From Bifidobacterium simiarum (lineage in GTDB: Bacteria > Actinomycetota > Actinomycetes > Actinomycetales > Bifidobacteriaceae), in contig NZ_PEBK01000006.1 in the NCBI RefSeq assembly GCF_002802905.1, forward strand, positions 1 to 64,000: a stretch of 64,000 nt of DNA, given 5' to 3'. This document shows positions 1 through 9,213 of the stretch, in pieces; the first letter of the stretch is position 1, and each line of letters opens with the position of its first letter. The position numbers and the translations under genes were made by a program. The notes under the pieces are model-generated. The model was not told where the DNA came from. It saw nothing but the letters and a program-made list of their open reading frames with translations, and made no database searches.

Positions 1-128
1 TGTGATAGGCTCCGCCATCACACGCCGGAGCGGGGCCGAACGGCCATGAGTGTGTCGGGAGCCGCATGCCGCCCCGACCCCCAACAGGAACGCATGCCCC
101 AGATAAACCACCGTCCGCTGTCCGTTGA

Positions 129-431
129 TTATCGGACCAGACGGATCTTCTTCACGTCGTCGCGGCTGGTCTCACGGTAGAGGACGAATCGGTTACCGAT
201 CACCTGCACCAGTTCGGCGTGCAGTTGCTCGGCAAGCTGTGCTCCGGCTTCCTTGGCGGTGAGTCCGGAACCGTCCTGCACGGCGCATTTGATGATCTCA
301 CGCTTTTCGATGGTCTCGTCGGCCTGCTTGACCAACGTGTCGGTGATATCGTTCTTGCCGATCATGATCAGGGGGTTGAGCTGCATGCCCAAGGTACGCA
401 ACTGCTTGATCTGGGCCTTGTTCAATGCCAT
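129..431 (-). CDS. YhbY-family (CRM domain) RNA-binding protein
   Basis: A 100-residue protein that is essentially a single CRM/YhbY domain, the fold used by small proteins that bind pre-50S ribosomal particles. The opening MALNKAQIKQLRTLG, the central LIMIGKNDITDTLVKQADE (carrying the GxxGxT-like loop as IGKND) and the closing VIGNRFVLYRE are the recognisable family blocks. The start at 431 is preferred over an in-frame ATG at 479 because a GAGG ribosome-binding site lies about 10 bases upstream and the family begins here; the extra residues would be basic and non-conserved. Role in ribosome assembly is known for the family and inferred here. It is divergent from the next gene. Confidence 0.85.
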   Translation of the reverse strand: MALNKAQIKQLRTLGMQLNPLIMIGKNDITDTLVKQADETIEKREIIKCAVQDGSGLTAKEAGAQLAEQLHAELVQVIGNRFVLYRETSRDDVKKIRLVR

Positions 432-582
432 CCGGTGACAACCTCGTTTTCCTTGATTTCGGGGAATACCCGCGTTCAATACGCTGAACAGCTTACCGTA
501 TCCGTTGGAATGCCGGGGAAATCATGCGTCCGAACTACCCTTGGAACCGACATTCAACATCGTCAAGCGAAAGGATGCTGAC

Positions 583-1479
583 ATGGTCGATGACATCGAA
601 CGGGACGGGATTCGTTCTCCCGAACTGACCCTGCACGACGCCGCGCATACGGTGATACCCCAGATCGGATTCGGAACGTTCCAGATTCCCGCCCAGGACA
701 CCCAGAGGGCCGTGGAGGAGGCCTTGGAGATCGGCTACCGGCACATCGACACCGCGGCGGCCTACTACAACGAGGAAGGCGTCGGCGCGGCGCTCAAGGC
801 CACGGGCATGGCGGGGAAGATGTTCGTCACCACCAAGCTGCGCAACTGCGATCAGGGGTATGACGCCTCCCGGTTCGCGTTCGAGGAGTCGTTGCGCAAG
901 CTGGGCGTGGACGCGATCGACATGTATCTGATCCACTGGCCGATGCCCCGCATCGACAAGTATCGGGAGACCTGGCGTTCGCTGCTCCGTCTGCGTGACG
1001 AGGGACTGGTCCGCGTTCCCGCGGTCAGCAACTTCCTTCCCGAACACATCGAGGCGCTGATCGAGGATTCGGGGGAGACCCCGGCGGTGAACCAGATCGA
1101 GGTCCATCCCCGGTTCTCCCGTCCCGACACCCTGCGCTACTGCGCCGAGCACGGCATCGCCGTGGAGGCGTATAGTCCGCTCGGCCATGGTTCCGACATG
1201 AACGCGCAGCCCGTGCTGGACGCGGCCGAGGCACACGGGGTGACCCCCGCCCAGGTGGTGCTGCGGTGGCATACGCAGGAGGGAAGGATCGTGATCCCGA
1301 AGTCTAAGCATGTGGAGCGTATGCGGCAGAATCTCGCCAGCGCTGGATTCGATCTGACCGAGGCCGAGCTGACCGCCATCGATGCGCTGCACAGTGACGA
1401 GGGTCGCATCAGCGCCGATCCGGTCACCTACGTGCAGTCGCAGTCGTGGGCCGATCAGAAGGCCCGCGGCAACGTGTGA
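583..1479 (+). CDS. Aldo/keto reductase, diketogluconate-reductase type
   Basis: A 298-residue NADPH-dependent aldo/keto reductase of the single-barrel AKR family, close in layout to 2,5-diketo-D-gluconate reductases. The catalytic tetrad is visible: Asp in IDTAAAYYNE, Tyr four residues on, Lys in TTKLRN and His in YLIHWP; the cofactor-binding end IPKSKHVERMRQN follows. Start 583 is chosen because AAAGGA lies 8 bases upstream; an in-frame TTG at 505 would add non-conserved residues. The physiological substrate cannot be read from sequence. It appears to be a single-gene unit followed by a hairpin terminator. Confidence 0.87.
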   Translation: MVDDIERDGIRSPELTLHDAAHTVIPQIGFGTFQIPAQDTQRAVEEALEIGYRHIDTAAAYYNEEGVGAALKATGMAGKMFVTTKLRNCDQGYDASRFAFEESLRKLGVDAIDMYLIHWPMPRIDKYRETWRSLLRLRDEGLVRVPAVSNFLPEHIEALIEDSGETPAVNQIEVHPRFSRPDTLRYCAEHGIAVEAYSPLGHGSDMNAQPVLDAAEAHGVTPAQVVLRWHTQEGRIVIPKSKHVERMRQNLASAGFDLTEAELTAIDALHSDEGRISADPVTYVQSQSWADQKARGNV

Positions 1480-1540
1480 CCATACGATCGGCAGCATGTG
1501 ACCGTGTGACCGATCATATGTGAGCGGAGTCACCATCCGG

Positions 1541-1601
1541 AAGGCGGATGCGGTGGGACCAAGGGTCATCCCGAGGGATGATCTCCCCTCGCGTCCGCCT
1601 T
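1541..1601 (+). terminator. Compound hairpin after the aldo/keto reductase
   Basis: AAGGCGGATGCG at 1541-1552 pairs with CGCGTCCGCCTT at 1590-1601 (one G-U), enclosing a second perfect hairpin TCATCCC/GGGATGA at 1566-1581. A weak T-rich run follows. Likely a factor-independent or partly Rho-assisted terminator separating the reductase from the ABC operon. Confidence 0.5.
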
Positions 1602-1709
1602 GTCGTTTCACCCCTGCGCACGATGGGGAGCCGATCCGGATTTCCGTATCGTTGGTGTCAACATCGCCCGGTGAAGGACCGGGGAAACGAGACCAAGGAG
1701 AGGAAACGC

Positions 1710-2663
1710 ATGGGCAGGCACATGGCGGTCGCGGCAGGTATGAACCACGGGGGAGCGGGCCGAGGGGAGCTCGGGGAGACGGAGCGGGGACGGCATACCC
1801 GCGGTGCCGGTCACGATCCCGCATCGAATTCGGTACCGACCCCGGATTCCGTACCGGCCCCGCCGACTTCGCGATACGCGCCGGGCAGATCCGTGGCCAT
1901 CGAAGCCATCGATCTGGTGAAGGACTACGGCGAGGGGGAGAACGTGGTCCACGCGCTGCGCGGGGTGGACGTGAGTTTCGAAAGGGGGCGGTTCACCGCC
2001 ATCATGGGTCCGTCCGGTTCGGGCAAATCCACTCTTATGCATACGATGGCCGGGCTGGATACCGCCACGAGCGGCCATATCCTGCTCGACGGCACCGATC
2101 TGACCGAGATGAACGACCGGCAGCTCACCCTGCTGCGCCGTCGGAAGATCGGATTCATCTTCCAGAGCTTCAATCTGCTGCCCATGTTCACCGCCGAGCA
2201 GAACATCCTCATGCCCCTGACGTTGGCCGGGGCCAAGCCGGACCGCGCATGGCTGCGCACGCTGGTGCGCACGCTGGGCCTTGAGGAGCGTATGAACCAT
2301 CGGCCCAACGAGCTGTCCGGCGGCCAGCAGCAGCGCGTGGCGATCGCCCGCGCGCTGATCACCCGGCCGAATCTGGTGTTCGCCGACGAACCCACCGGCA
2401 ACCTCGATTCCGTCTCCAGCGCCGAGGTCCTGGATTTTCTCAAACGGTCGGTGCGGGAGCTGGGCCAGACCATCATCATGGTTACGCATGACGCCGTGGC
2501 GGCCTCGTACGCCGACCGTGCCATCGTCTTCGCCGACGGCAGGATCGTGGCCGACGAGCCGAATCCCGATCCCGAACGCATGAACGACCTGCTGATGCGG
2601 GAACGCCAGCGGGCCACGTCCCTCGTCGACATGACGGCCGAGTCGCCGTACCCCGTGCGCTGA
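1710..2663 (+). CDS. ABC transporter ATP-binding protein, MacB/LolD type
   Basis: A 317-residue ATPase of the MacB/LolD/FtsE class that powers export or lipid/peptide-removal machines with FtsX-type permeases. Walker A is GPSGSGKST, the signature is LSGGQQQRVAIARAL and Walker B is LVFADEPTGNLD, with the switch histidine in MVTHD. The start at 1710 follows AAGGAG with a 9-base gap; this leaves about 60 residues of low-complexity Gly/Arg/Pro-rich sequence before the ATPase core (from VAIEAIDLVKDYG), an unusual extension for the family, so a later start is possible. It is followed after 69 bases by the permease and must act with it. Substrate unknown; antimicrobial peptide efflux is typical when such pairs neighbour a two-component system. 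Confidence 0.88.
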   Translation: MGRHMAVAAGMNHGGAGRGELGETERGRHTRGAGHDPASNSVPTPDSVPAPPTSRYAPGRSVAIEAIDLVKDYGEGENVVHALRGVDVSFERGRFTAIMGPSGSGKSTLMHTMAGLDTATSGHILLDGTDLTEMNDRQLTLLRRRKIGFIFQSFNLLPMFTAEQNILMPLTLAGAKPDRAWLRTLVRTLGLEERMNHRPNELSGGQQQRVAIARALITRPNLVFADEPTGNLDSVSSAEVLDFLKRSVRELGQTIIMVTHDAVAASYADRAIVFADGRIVADEPNPDPERMNDLLMRERQRATSLVDMTAESPYPVR

Positions 2664-2683
2664 GCACGACCGTTTCACACCAG

Positions 2684-2692
2684 CCCCCCCCC
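2684..2692 (+). repeat. Nine-C homopolymer between ATPase and permease genes
   Basis: Nine consecutive C residues lie 41 bases before the permease start, between the two ABC genes. Tracts of this length slip in replication and could change spacing or RNA structure ahead of the permease ribosome-binding site. Confidence 0.7.
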
Positions 2693-2732
2693 GCATCAGT
2701 TGCGGGTCCATTCACCCTGCATAAGGACCATC

Positions 2733-5399
2733 ATGCTTTCAGTCACCATCCAACTCATGAAACGCAGCGCGAAGATGCTGATTCCGGCTGGCATCGCCGT
2801 GCTGATCGGCACGCTGTTCATCTCCTGCACGTTCCTGTTCGGCAATACCCTCAACTATTCGATGCGGCACATGCTCACGGCGAGCTTCGGCGGTGCGAAC
2901 TACGCCGTCAGCCCCGACGATGGCGCGGACTACACGTCGATGCACACCGTCGGCGACTACCGGGCCGACGCGCTTTCCCGCATCGACGGCGTCAAGGGTC
3001 TGCGCGTGGACACCGGACTGCCGGTGCAGGTCAGTCACGGCGGCAGCCATTCCACCACGTTCGCCTTCCCTGCCGCCGACAATGCGGTCGTGATGCCGGT
3101 CTCGCTCACCGAGGGCTCCTGGCCGCGGCACGACGGGGAGATCGTCATCCCCGCGGATATGGCGAAGCGTCTCGCCGTGAAGGTGGGCGACTCCGTCACC
3201 GTCGACAATTCCCCCGTCTACGCCGGATCGTCGTCGGTCGGCACGGTGAAGGAGAAGGTGGTCGGACTGTCCGACGACCCCAACGGCGCGTTCTCCGCCT
3301 ACGGGGGAGCGGGCACGCTGAGCGAGCGGGACTTCTCCGTGCTGTACGGCACGGGAGCCGACGGATACGACCGGGTGCCGGCGAACGTCCTGTATCTGCT
3401 GGTCGAGCCATCTGCCGGCACCACCGACCAGCAGGTGATCGACGCCATCGACCGGGCGCTGCCCGCCAGAATGAAGACGATGAGCGTTAACGAGTTCGCC
3501 GACCAGCAGATGAAGCAGCTCAACAGCAACGACACCAGCATCATCACCTCGTTCATGCTCGCCTTCGGCGCACTGTCCATGTTCGTGGCCGCGCTGGTGA
3601 TCGGCAACACCTTCCAGGTACTGGTGGCGCAGCGTCGCCGTACCCTCGCCCTGCTGCGCACCATCGGCGCCCAGAAGGGCCAGCTGTACCGGTCGGTGCT
3701 CACCGAGGCCGCCCTGCTGGGACTGATCGCCTCGCTGCTCGGCGTGGGGCTCGCATTCGCCGTGATGGGCGCCCTGCAGGCCTTCGGCGTGACCATGCAG
3801 GGCATCCGATTCGCCGTGGTCCCCACGCCCGAGGTGTTCTGGGTGCCGATCCTGTTCGGCGTGGCCGTCACCATGCTCGCCTCCCTCGGATCGGCCCGCC
3901 TGACCACCAGGGTCTCGCCGCTCGAGGCGCTTCGGCCCATCGAGGCGAATGACACGAAACGGGCCGGACGTCTGCGTCTGGCGATCAGCCTGATCATGAT
4001 CCTCGTCGGTATCGCCTTGTCGGCGTTCGCCGTCTGGCAGAACTGGCAGCTGGACCATGACGCCGATGCGATGATCGACACCGGCGCCACGATCCTGACC
4101 ATCGCCATGGCGGGCGGGGCATTGACCTTCTTGGGTCTGCTGCTGTCCGCGATCCGATGGCTGCCCGCCGTGCTCAACCTGTTCGGCCGGCTCATCGGCC
4201 GTTGCGGTCCCGCATCGACCATCGCCGCCGCCAACATCGGCAAGAACCCGCGCAGAGTGGCCGCCACCGGCACCGCGCTGCTGATCGGCGTCACCCTCGT
4301 GGCCTGCATCGGCACCGGCGCCGCCAGCGCCAAGGCCACCGCCGCCACCGCCCTCGACTCCCGGTACAGCGTCGATCTGCAGGTCACCGGCCCCGGACTC
4401 GACCGGACCGTCGTCGACCGCGTCGCCAAGGTGAAGGGCGTACGATCCGCGCAGCTCGTCGGCACGGCGTTGGCGCAGTGGGACCGTCCGAAATCCGCGG
4501 GCAATGTCTCCGCGGGCAATGCTTCCGCGTCCAAGGGCTCCGACAAGGTGATCGTGGAAGTGGTCGGCATCACCCGGGACCAGAAGAACCAGGTTCTCAA
4601 CGCTTCCGGCAGCGGCTTCGACCTCGACGCGAACGGCATCGTCATGATGCGCACCATGGCCGGCCAGACCAATCCGGTCGTCGACGGCAGTACCGTGAAC
4701 GTCGCCTTCGGCACCACGAACGGTGACGGCGCCATGAGGACGACAGCGACGATGCCGCTCACCGCCCACCTCGCCGACTTCCACTTCGATTCGAACTACG
4801 CCGGCACCGCACTGGTGGATCCCGCCGTGCTCGACCGATCCGGCGTGGCCGTCACCAACCAGATCTGGGTGAAAGCCGACGGCAGCGTCACCCCGGCCGA
4901 CCTGTTCTCCGCCGTGCAGGACGCCGTCAGCGACAAGACCGGCGTCCAGGTCACCGGGTCCGTCGCCGAGCGCGTGCAATGGGAGCGGATGATCGACATG
5001 GCGATGATGATCCTCGTCGCCCTGCTCGCCGTGGCCGTGGTCATCGCGCTGATCGGCGTGGCCAACACCCTGTCGCTGTCGGTGATCGAACGCACCCGCG
5101 AATCGGCGACCCTGCGCGCCATCGGCATGACCCGCGGCCAGCTCCGCGGCTCGCTTGCCGTGGAGGCCCTGCTGATCTCGCTGGGCAGCGGCGTGGCCGG
5201 TCTGATCGTCGGCACGCTGTTCGGATGGATCGGCTCCGCCATCGTCTTCTCCGGTTTCGGCGCCGTGCAGTATCCGATCAACTGGGGCATGTACGCGATG
5301 ATCCTCCTCGCGGGAGTGCTTGCCGCGCTGGCCGCCAGCGTCCTGCCCGCCAGACGAGCGGTGTCTACGCCGCCGGTCGAGGCGCTCGCCGAAGCGTAG
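2733..5399 (+). CDS. ABC transporter permease with two FtsX/MacB domains
   Basis: An 888-residue membrane protein. A first transmembrane helix (about residues 16-37) is followed by a large extracellular MacB-like periplasmic-core domain, then a first FtsX block from about residue 270 (FMLAFGALSMFVAALVIGNT, RRRTLALLRTIGAQKGQL), a central membrane pair near 420-490, a second extracellular domain, and a second FtsX block from about 750 (VIERTRESATLRAIGMTRGQL) ending in three helices. The repeated LRxIGA/LRAIGM coupling motif contacts the ATPase. Start 2733 has AAGGA six bases upstream. Partner of the preceding ATPase; together they form an exporter or envelope-stress transporter of unknown substrate. 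A strong hairpin follows the stop. Confidence 0.9.
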   Translation: MLSVTIQLMKRSAKMLIPAGIAVLIGTLFISCTFLFGNTLNYSMRHMLTASFGGANYAVSPDDGADYTSMHTVGDYRADALSRIDGVKGLRVDTGLPVQVSHGGSHSTTFAFPAADNAVVMPVSLTEGSWPRHDGEIVIPADMAKRLAVKVGDSVTVDNSPVYAGSSSVGTVKEKVVGLSDDPNGAFSAYGGAGTLSERDFSVLYGTGADGYDRVPANVLYLLVEPSAGTTDQQVIDAIDRALPARMKTMSVNEFADQQMKQLNSNDTSIITSFMLAFGALSMFVAALVIGNTFQVLVAQRRRTLALLRTIGAQKGQLYRSVLTEAALLGLIASLLGVGLAFAVMGALQAFGVTMQGIRFAVVPTPEVFWVPILFGVAVTMLASLGSARLTTRVSPLEALRPIEANDTKRAGRLRLAISLIMILVGIALSAFAVWQNWQLDHDADAMIDTGATILTIAMAGGALTFLGLLLSAIRWLPAVLNLFGRLIGRCGPASTIAAANIGKNPRRVAATGTALLIGVTLVACIGTGAASAKATAATALDSRYSVDLQVTGPGLDRTVVDRVAKVKGVRSAQLVGTALAQWDRPKSAGNVSAGNASASKGSDKVIVEVVGITRDQKNQVLNASGSGFDLDANGIVMMRTMAGQTNPVVDGSTVNVAFGTTNGDGAMRTTATMPLTAHLADFHFDSNYAGTALVDPAVLDRSGVAVTNQIWVKADGSVTPADLFSAVQDAVSDKTGVQVTGSVAERVQWERMIDMAMMILVALLAVAVVIALIGVANTLSLSVIERTRESATLRAIGMTRGQLRGSLAVEALLISLGSGVAGLIVGTLFGWIGSAIVFSGFGAVQYPINWGMYAMILLAGVLAALAASVLPARRAVSTPPVEALAEA

Positions 5400-5427
5400 G
5401 GCGCCGAACGCCGAAGTCTACGCATGC

Positions 5428-5474
5428 GAATGGCGCCGGTCCGTTGATCAGTCGATCACGGGCCGGCGCCATTC
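5428..5474. terminator. Bidirectional hairpin between ABC operon and two-component genes
   Basis: A 16-base-pair stem (GAATGGCGCCGG arms extended by TCCG/CGGG with one G-U) around a 15-base loop, placed between convergent genes. It can serve both strands. Confidence 0.7.
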
Positions 5475-5544
5475 ATGTCATCTCATGTCATCTCGGTACG
5501 GCGGTCGTCGGTCAGTCACCCGTCGGCCGCCGATCGGACATCCG

Positions 5545-6261
5545 TCACACCAGATGGTTCTCGTAGGCGAACACCACGGCCTGCACACGGTCGCGGGCGT
5601 TGATCTTCGCCAGAATATGCGCCACATGGGTCTTCACCGTCGGCAGGCTGATGAACAGGCGGTCGGCGATCTCCTGATTGGACAGTCCGTGTGCGATCTC
5701 CACCAGCACCTCGCGCTCGCGTTCGGTGAGCAGCTCCAGTTCGGGATCGGTGTACGCCGGCTGACCGCCGTCTCCGCCCGCCGCGGACGGGGATGCGACG
5801 CCGACGGCACCGTTGCCGGCGGCTCCGCTCATCTTCTCGATCAGCCGCTTCGTGGCCGAGGGTGCGATGATCGCATTGCCCTGATACACCGTGCGGATCG
5901 AACCGAGCAGGGTTTCGGGCTCCGTGTCCTTGAGCAGGAACCCGGAGGCTCCCGCGTTGATCGCCGCCATCACGTATTCGTCCAGATCGAACGTGGTGAG
6001 GATGATGACGCGGGTCGGGTTCTCCTTCGACGCCGTGATGCGCTTCGTCGCCTCGATGCCGTCCATGCCGGGCATGCGCACGTCCATCAGCATCACGTCC
6101 GGATGCAGTCGTTCGGCCAGCTCCACGGCCTGATTGCCGTCCGCGGCCTGACCGACGACCTCCAGGTCGGATTGGGATCCGATCACCATGACGAATCCGG
6201 CGCGTACCAATTCCTGATCGTCGGCGATGCCGACGCGAATGCTCTTCCTGTTTTCGCTCAC
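5545..6261 (-). CDS. NarL/FixJ-family response regulator
   Basis: A 238-residue two-component response regulator. The receiver domain (1-130) shows the acidic pair D14-D15, phospho-acceptor D60 in MLMDVRMPG, the conserved Thr in ILTTFD and the Lys in FLLKDTE. A Gly/Ala-rich linker leads to a LuxR-type helix-turn-helix (about 178-233: LTEREREVLVEIAHGLSNQEIADRLF split across the recognition helix, then VKTHVAHILAKI). It lies 86 bases downstream of the sensor kinase on the same strand and is transcribed toward the ABC exporter, which it probably controls. Paired function is inferred from order and family. Confidence 0.92.
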   Translation of the reverse strand: MSENRKSIRVGIADDQELVRAGFVMVIGSQSDLEVVGQAADGNQAVELAERLHPDVMLMDVRMPGMDGIEATKRITASKENPTRVIILTTFDLDEYVMAAINAGASGFLLKDTEPETLLGSIRTVYQGNAIIAPSATKRLIEKMSGAAGNGAVGVASPSAAGGDGGQPAYTDPELELLTEREREVLVEIAHGLSNQEIADRLFISLPTVKTHVAHILAKINARDRVQAVVFAYENHLV

Positions 6262-6347
6262 ACATCCACCTTAGCGATTTCCCCGTGGGCGACGATGGGG
6301 GAACACCCTGATTGTTCCCTGATTCTCAGTCCGCCGTTCGCTCTGCA

Positions 6348-9008
6348 TTAGTCCGCGTCCCGGTCCGTGGATTCCCCGGTCGGCGTTTCCCGCGTACCGT
6401 GCGGGCTCTTCGATCCGAGCCGCTGACGGTCCATCGGCGCCGCGGGGGAGAGCGGCATCGTCATGGCCGCGACGTTCGCACGATCGTCGCTGAACCCGGT
6501 CTCGCGCAGCACGCCCAGCAGCTGTCGCATATGTTTGAGCGCGGCCCGTCCCTCGGCGGCGATGTCCTCGAAGGCCTTGGCGATGCGTTCCGGGGATGGA
6601 TCCTCGTCCAGCATGCGCAAACCGGATTCCGTCTTGCCGCTCACCGCGCGCAGCGTGTCGGTCACCTCGCTCTGGATGTTCGCGCTGATGCGATTGCGTT
6701 CCATGTTCGCGGCCAGGATCTTCTGCTTGGCCTCCTCCTCACGCAGCGCATCCTGCCTCGCCTGCAGTACCAGCAGATTCGATTCGCGCGACCGCGACCA
6801 TCGTCCGGCGGCCAGCGCGCCGAGACAGATGAGCACGATCAATGCGACGTAGACGCAGAACTCCATCAGGAACGCGTTGCGGGACATGGACAGGGACGTC
6901 GCGGGATCGGGGGAGTGGCCGGCCAGCATCGCCAGCCCCTGCAGCGGATAGTTGATGCCGTCGGTCATCAGCGTCATCTTGAACGCCACCGTGAGCGTGC
7001 CGAACAGCACCATCGGCGCCACCCAGACGATGGCCCTCCGGCTGGCATAGAGCGATACGGAGTACAGCGAGAACACGGTGACCATGGCGAGCGGGGACAG
7101 CCACGGCAGCAGCCATGATTCCATGATCATGACCAGACCGAAGGTGAAGGCGCTGGCCTGGGGGAACCGGCGTCGCCAGATCAGCGGCGCCGTGGCGGCG
7201 ACATCGGCCAGCATCAGCAGCGTCTGCTGGAAGGCGGAATATTCGGAGACGGTCGATACCGCGCCGGAATTGGCCAGCAGCAGCAACAGTAGCGCATAGA
7301 CGGCGTCCACCACCGTGTAGTGGCGTTCCGTCCACCGTGACAGACGTTCCACGGGGTTGGACCCGTCATCCGCCGGACGGTCCCCATCCCGCCGCTGGCT
7401 GCGGAACGAGGACCGGATCCTGCCCAGTGTTTCGATCACCAGCTGCCGGAATCCTCTGGCGGTGACGGAGCCTGCGGCGGATGCGGATTCGGCGGTGCGT
7501 GGGGACTGTGCCGTCTGTGGGGACTGTGTGGCCTGTGGGGATTGTGTCTGTCTGGATTGCGTCTGTGCGGCCGCCGTGTCGTCCGATCCCGTAGCGTATG
7601 CGGTCCGTTCGCGGTGGGTGTCGGCCGCGATCGGGGACGGGGACTCCCGCCGGTCGGCACGAGTCGAAACGAACGGCACCCGACCGGTCACCTCGAATCC
7701 TCCGCCGAGGCGCGGCCCGGCGTGCAGGGTGCCTCCCAGCGCGTCCAGTCGTTCGCGCATGCCGATCAGCCCATAGCCGGGCTTGTGACCGTCCGACGCC
7801 GCCGAGGCGCCGCGGCCGTCATCCGTCACGCCGATCCGTACGCCGGCATCGTCCCATGTCTCGTCGATGCGGACGGTGACGTCGGGGCCCGCGTATTTGC
7901 GGATGTTCGTCAGCGCCTCCTGCACCATGTGGTATACGGTCGCGGACCCGTTGACGCCCAGATCGTCCGGGCGGGGAACCCCCGAGACCGTGCGGGTCAG
8001 ACGCCATGTGGGGGAGGCGCCCTGCGCCTGACGGACCAGCGCGTCGATGTTCTCGTACGTCGGGGCGTCGGGATCCTCCAGACTGCCCAGCAGACGCCGC
8101 ATGTCATGCAGTGCGCGGTTGCTTTCCCGGCCGATGGTCGTCATGGTGCTGCGGGCGAGATCGATGTCGTGCGCGCCGGCGAACCGGCCCCCGTCCGCCT
8201 GCACGATGATCGTGGAGAGGGTATGCGCCACCACGTCGTGCATGTCGCGTGCGATCCGGGCGCGTTCGGCCAGCGCGGCGATGCGGGACTCCTCCTCCCG
8301 GCGCGCGGCCAGCGCGGCGTTGCGCTCCCGCATGAGCCGCACGGTACGCAGCCGCGCCTTCTGCCAGTAGGCCATGACGATGGTGGCCAGCGTCGGCGCG
8401 AACACCATCGGACAGAAGGCGGCAAGCTGACCGGTCAGCACGTCGCCGCACGGCGACCAGTCGATGCCGCCGTCGTAGGCCAGACAGGGGGCGCTGCCCG
8501 TCGCGATGCGGGTGGCGGGGTCGACGGCAAGGGAGCCGAACCCCGCGGCGATGGCGTTGACCGCGCTGGCGATCATGTCCATGCCGGCCGCCACGGCGAT
8601 GAACCCGCGGGCCTGCCGGCGTTCGCAGACGACGATGACCGTATACAGATGGAACAGGGCGAACACGTCCCCGTAGACGATCGACGGGCCAGCCAGCATC
8701 TGCAGCAGGCACAGGGCCACGAACGCCATGGCCGAGGCGCGCGGGAACCGACGGCGGAACATCATCGGCACGGCGAAGCTCCACGTCCAGAAGCCGGAGA
8801 ACCACGCGTACTGCGCATCGGTCATGATCATCGGCGTCGGATTGCCCGAGGGGATGATCAGACCGTCGTCGAGGATCGTGCCGCCCGCCATCATGGAGCA
8901 CAGCAGGGTGAGGAACAGCGCCAGCAGGGTGTCGCCGACCATCACATGGCGTTTCGTCCACGCCGCAAGGGATCCGATTGCATTGCCGCCTATTGTTCGC
9001 ACACGCAC
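6348..9008 (-). CDS. Double sensor histidine kinase, second half degenerate
   Basis: A NarL-partner (HisKA_3) sensor kinase that contains two kinase-like modules in tandem, about 886 residues against 380-450 for the family. Module 1 has a WTKRH start, about five membrane helices, the phosphorylation helix ARIARDMHDVVAHTL (His codon 8238-8240) and a full ATPase domain (N box EALTNIRKYAG, G boxes VTDDGRGA and GYGLIGMRERL). A Gln/Ser/Thr-rich linker (about 7460-7580) leads to module 2, which repeats the WTERH start, the membrane set and the dimerisation helix, but there His is replaced by Gln (6672-6674, RISANIQSEVTDTL) and no ATPase domain follows. The start is uncertain: a GTG at 9008 is proposed; ATGs at 9149 and 9233 are also open but the second overlaps the next gene and the added sequence looks non-coding. 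Confidence 0.82.
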   Translation of the reverse strand: MRVRTIGGNAIGSLAAWTKRHVMVGDTLLALFLTLLCSMMAGGTILDDGLIIPSGNPTPMIMTDAQYAWFSGFWTWSFAVPMMFRRRFPRASAMAFVALCLLQMLAGPSIVYGDVFALFHLYTVIVVCERRQARGFIAVAAGMDMIASAVNAIAAGFGSLAVDPATRIATGSAPCLAYDGGIDWSPCGDVLTGQLAAFCPMVFAPTLATIVMAYWQKARLRTVRLMRERNAALAARREEESRIAALAERARIARDMHDVVAHTLSTIIVQADGGRFAGAHDIDLARSTMTTIGRESNRALHDMRRLLGSLEDPDAPTYENIDALVRQAQGASPTWRLTRTVSGVPRPDDLGVNGSATVYHMVQEALTNIRKYAGPDVTVRIDETWDDAGVRIGVTDDGRGASAASDGHKPGYGLIGMRERLDALGGTLHAGPRLGGGFEVTGRVPFVSTRADRRESPSPIAADTHRERTAYATGSDDTAAAQTQSRQTQSPQATQSPQTAQSPRTAESASAAGSVTARGFRQLVIETLGRIRSSFRSQRRDGDRPADDGSNPVERLSRWTERHYTVVDAVYALLLLLLANSGAVSTVSEYSAFQQTLLMLADVAATAPLIWRRRFPQASAFTFGLVMIMESWLLPWLSPLAMVTVFSLYSVSLYASRRAIVWVAPMVLFGTLTVAFKMTLMTDGINYPLQGLAMLAGHSPDPATSLSMSRNAFLMEFCVYVALIVLICLGALAAGRWSRSRESNLLVLQARQDALREEEAKQKILAANMERNRISANIQSEVTDTLRAVSGKTESGLRMLDEDPSPERIAKAFEDIAAEGRAALKHMRQLLGVLRETGFSDDRANVAAMTMPLSPAAPMDRQRLGSKSPHGTRETPTGESTDRDAD

Positions 9009-9213
9009 AGCGTAATGGAAACCGGCGAGAGACGCATTCCGTCGCGGGGATGATTCGACGGCAACGGCGGTCCGACCGGGGTGGGCAATGACCTGGTCGG
9101 GGTGGGCGGGGACGGTCTGATCCGCCGGCCGGTCACCGCGGCGACACATGCGGGCGGTAGAGTGACGGCCAGCATACGACAAGGAATATGACGACGATCG
9201 GAAGGAGACGCCG

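Noticed and set aside
1-22. CRP-like inverted repeat TGTGAT/ATCACA at the window edge
   Set aside because: Ten-base spacer is not the usual CRP spacing, the flanking gene is outside the window and bifidobacteria are not expected to use this site.
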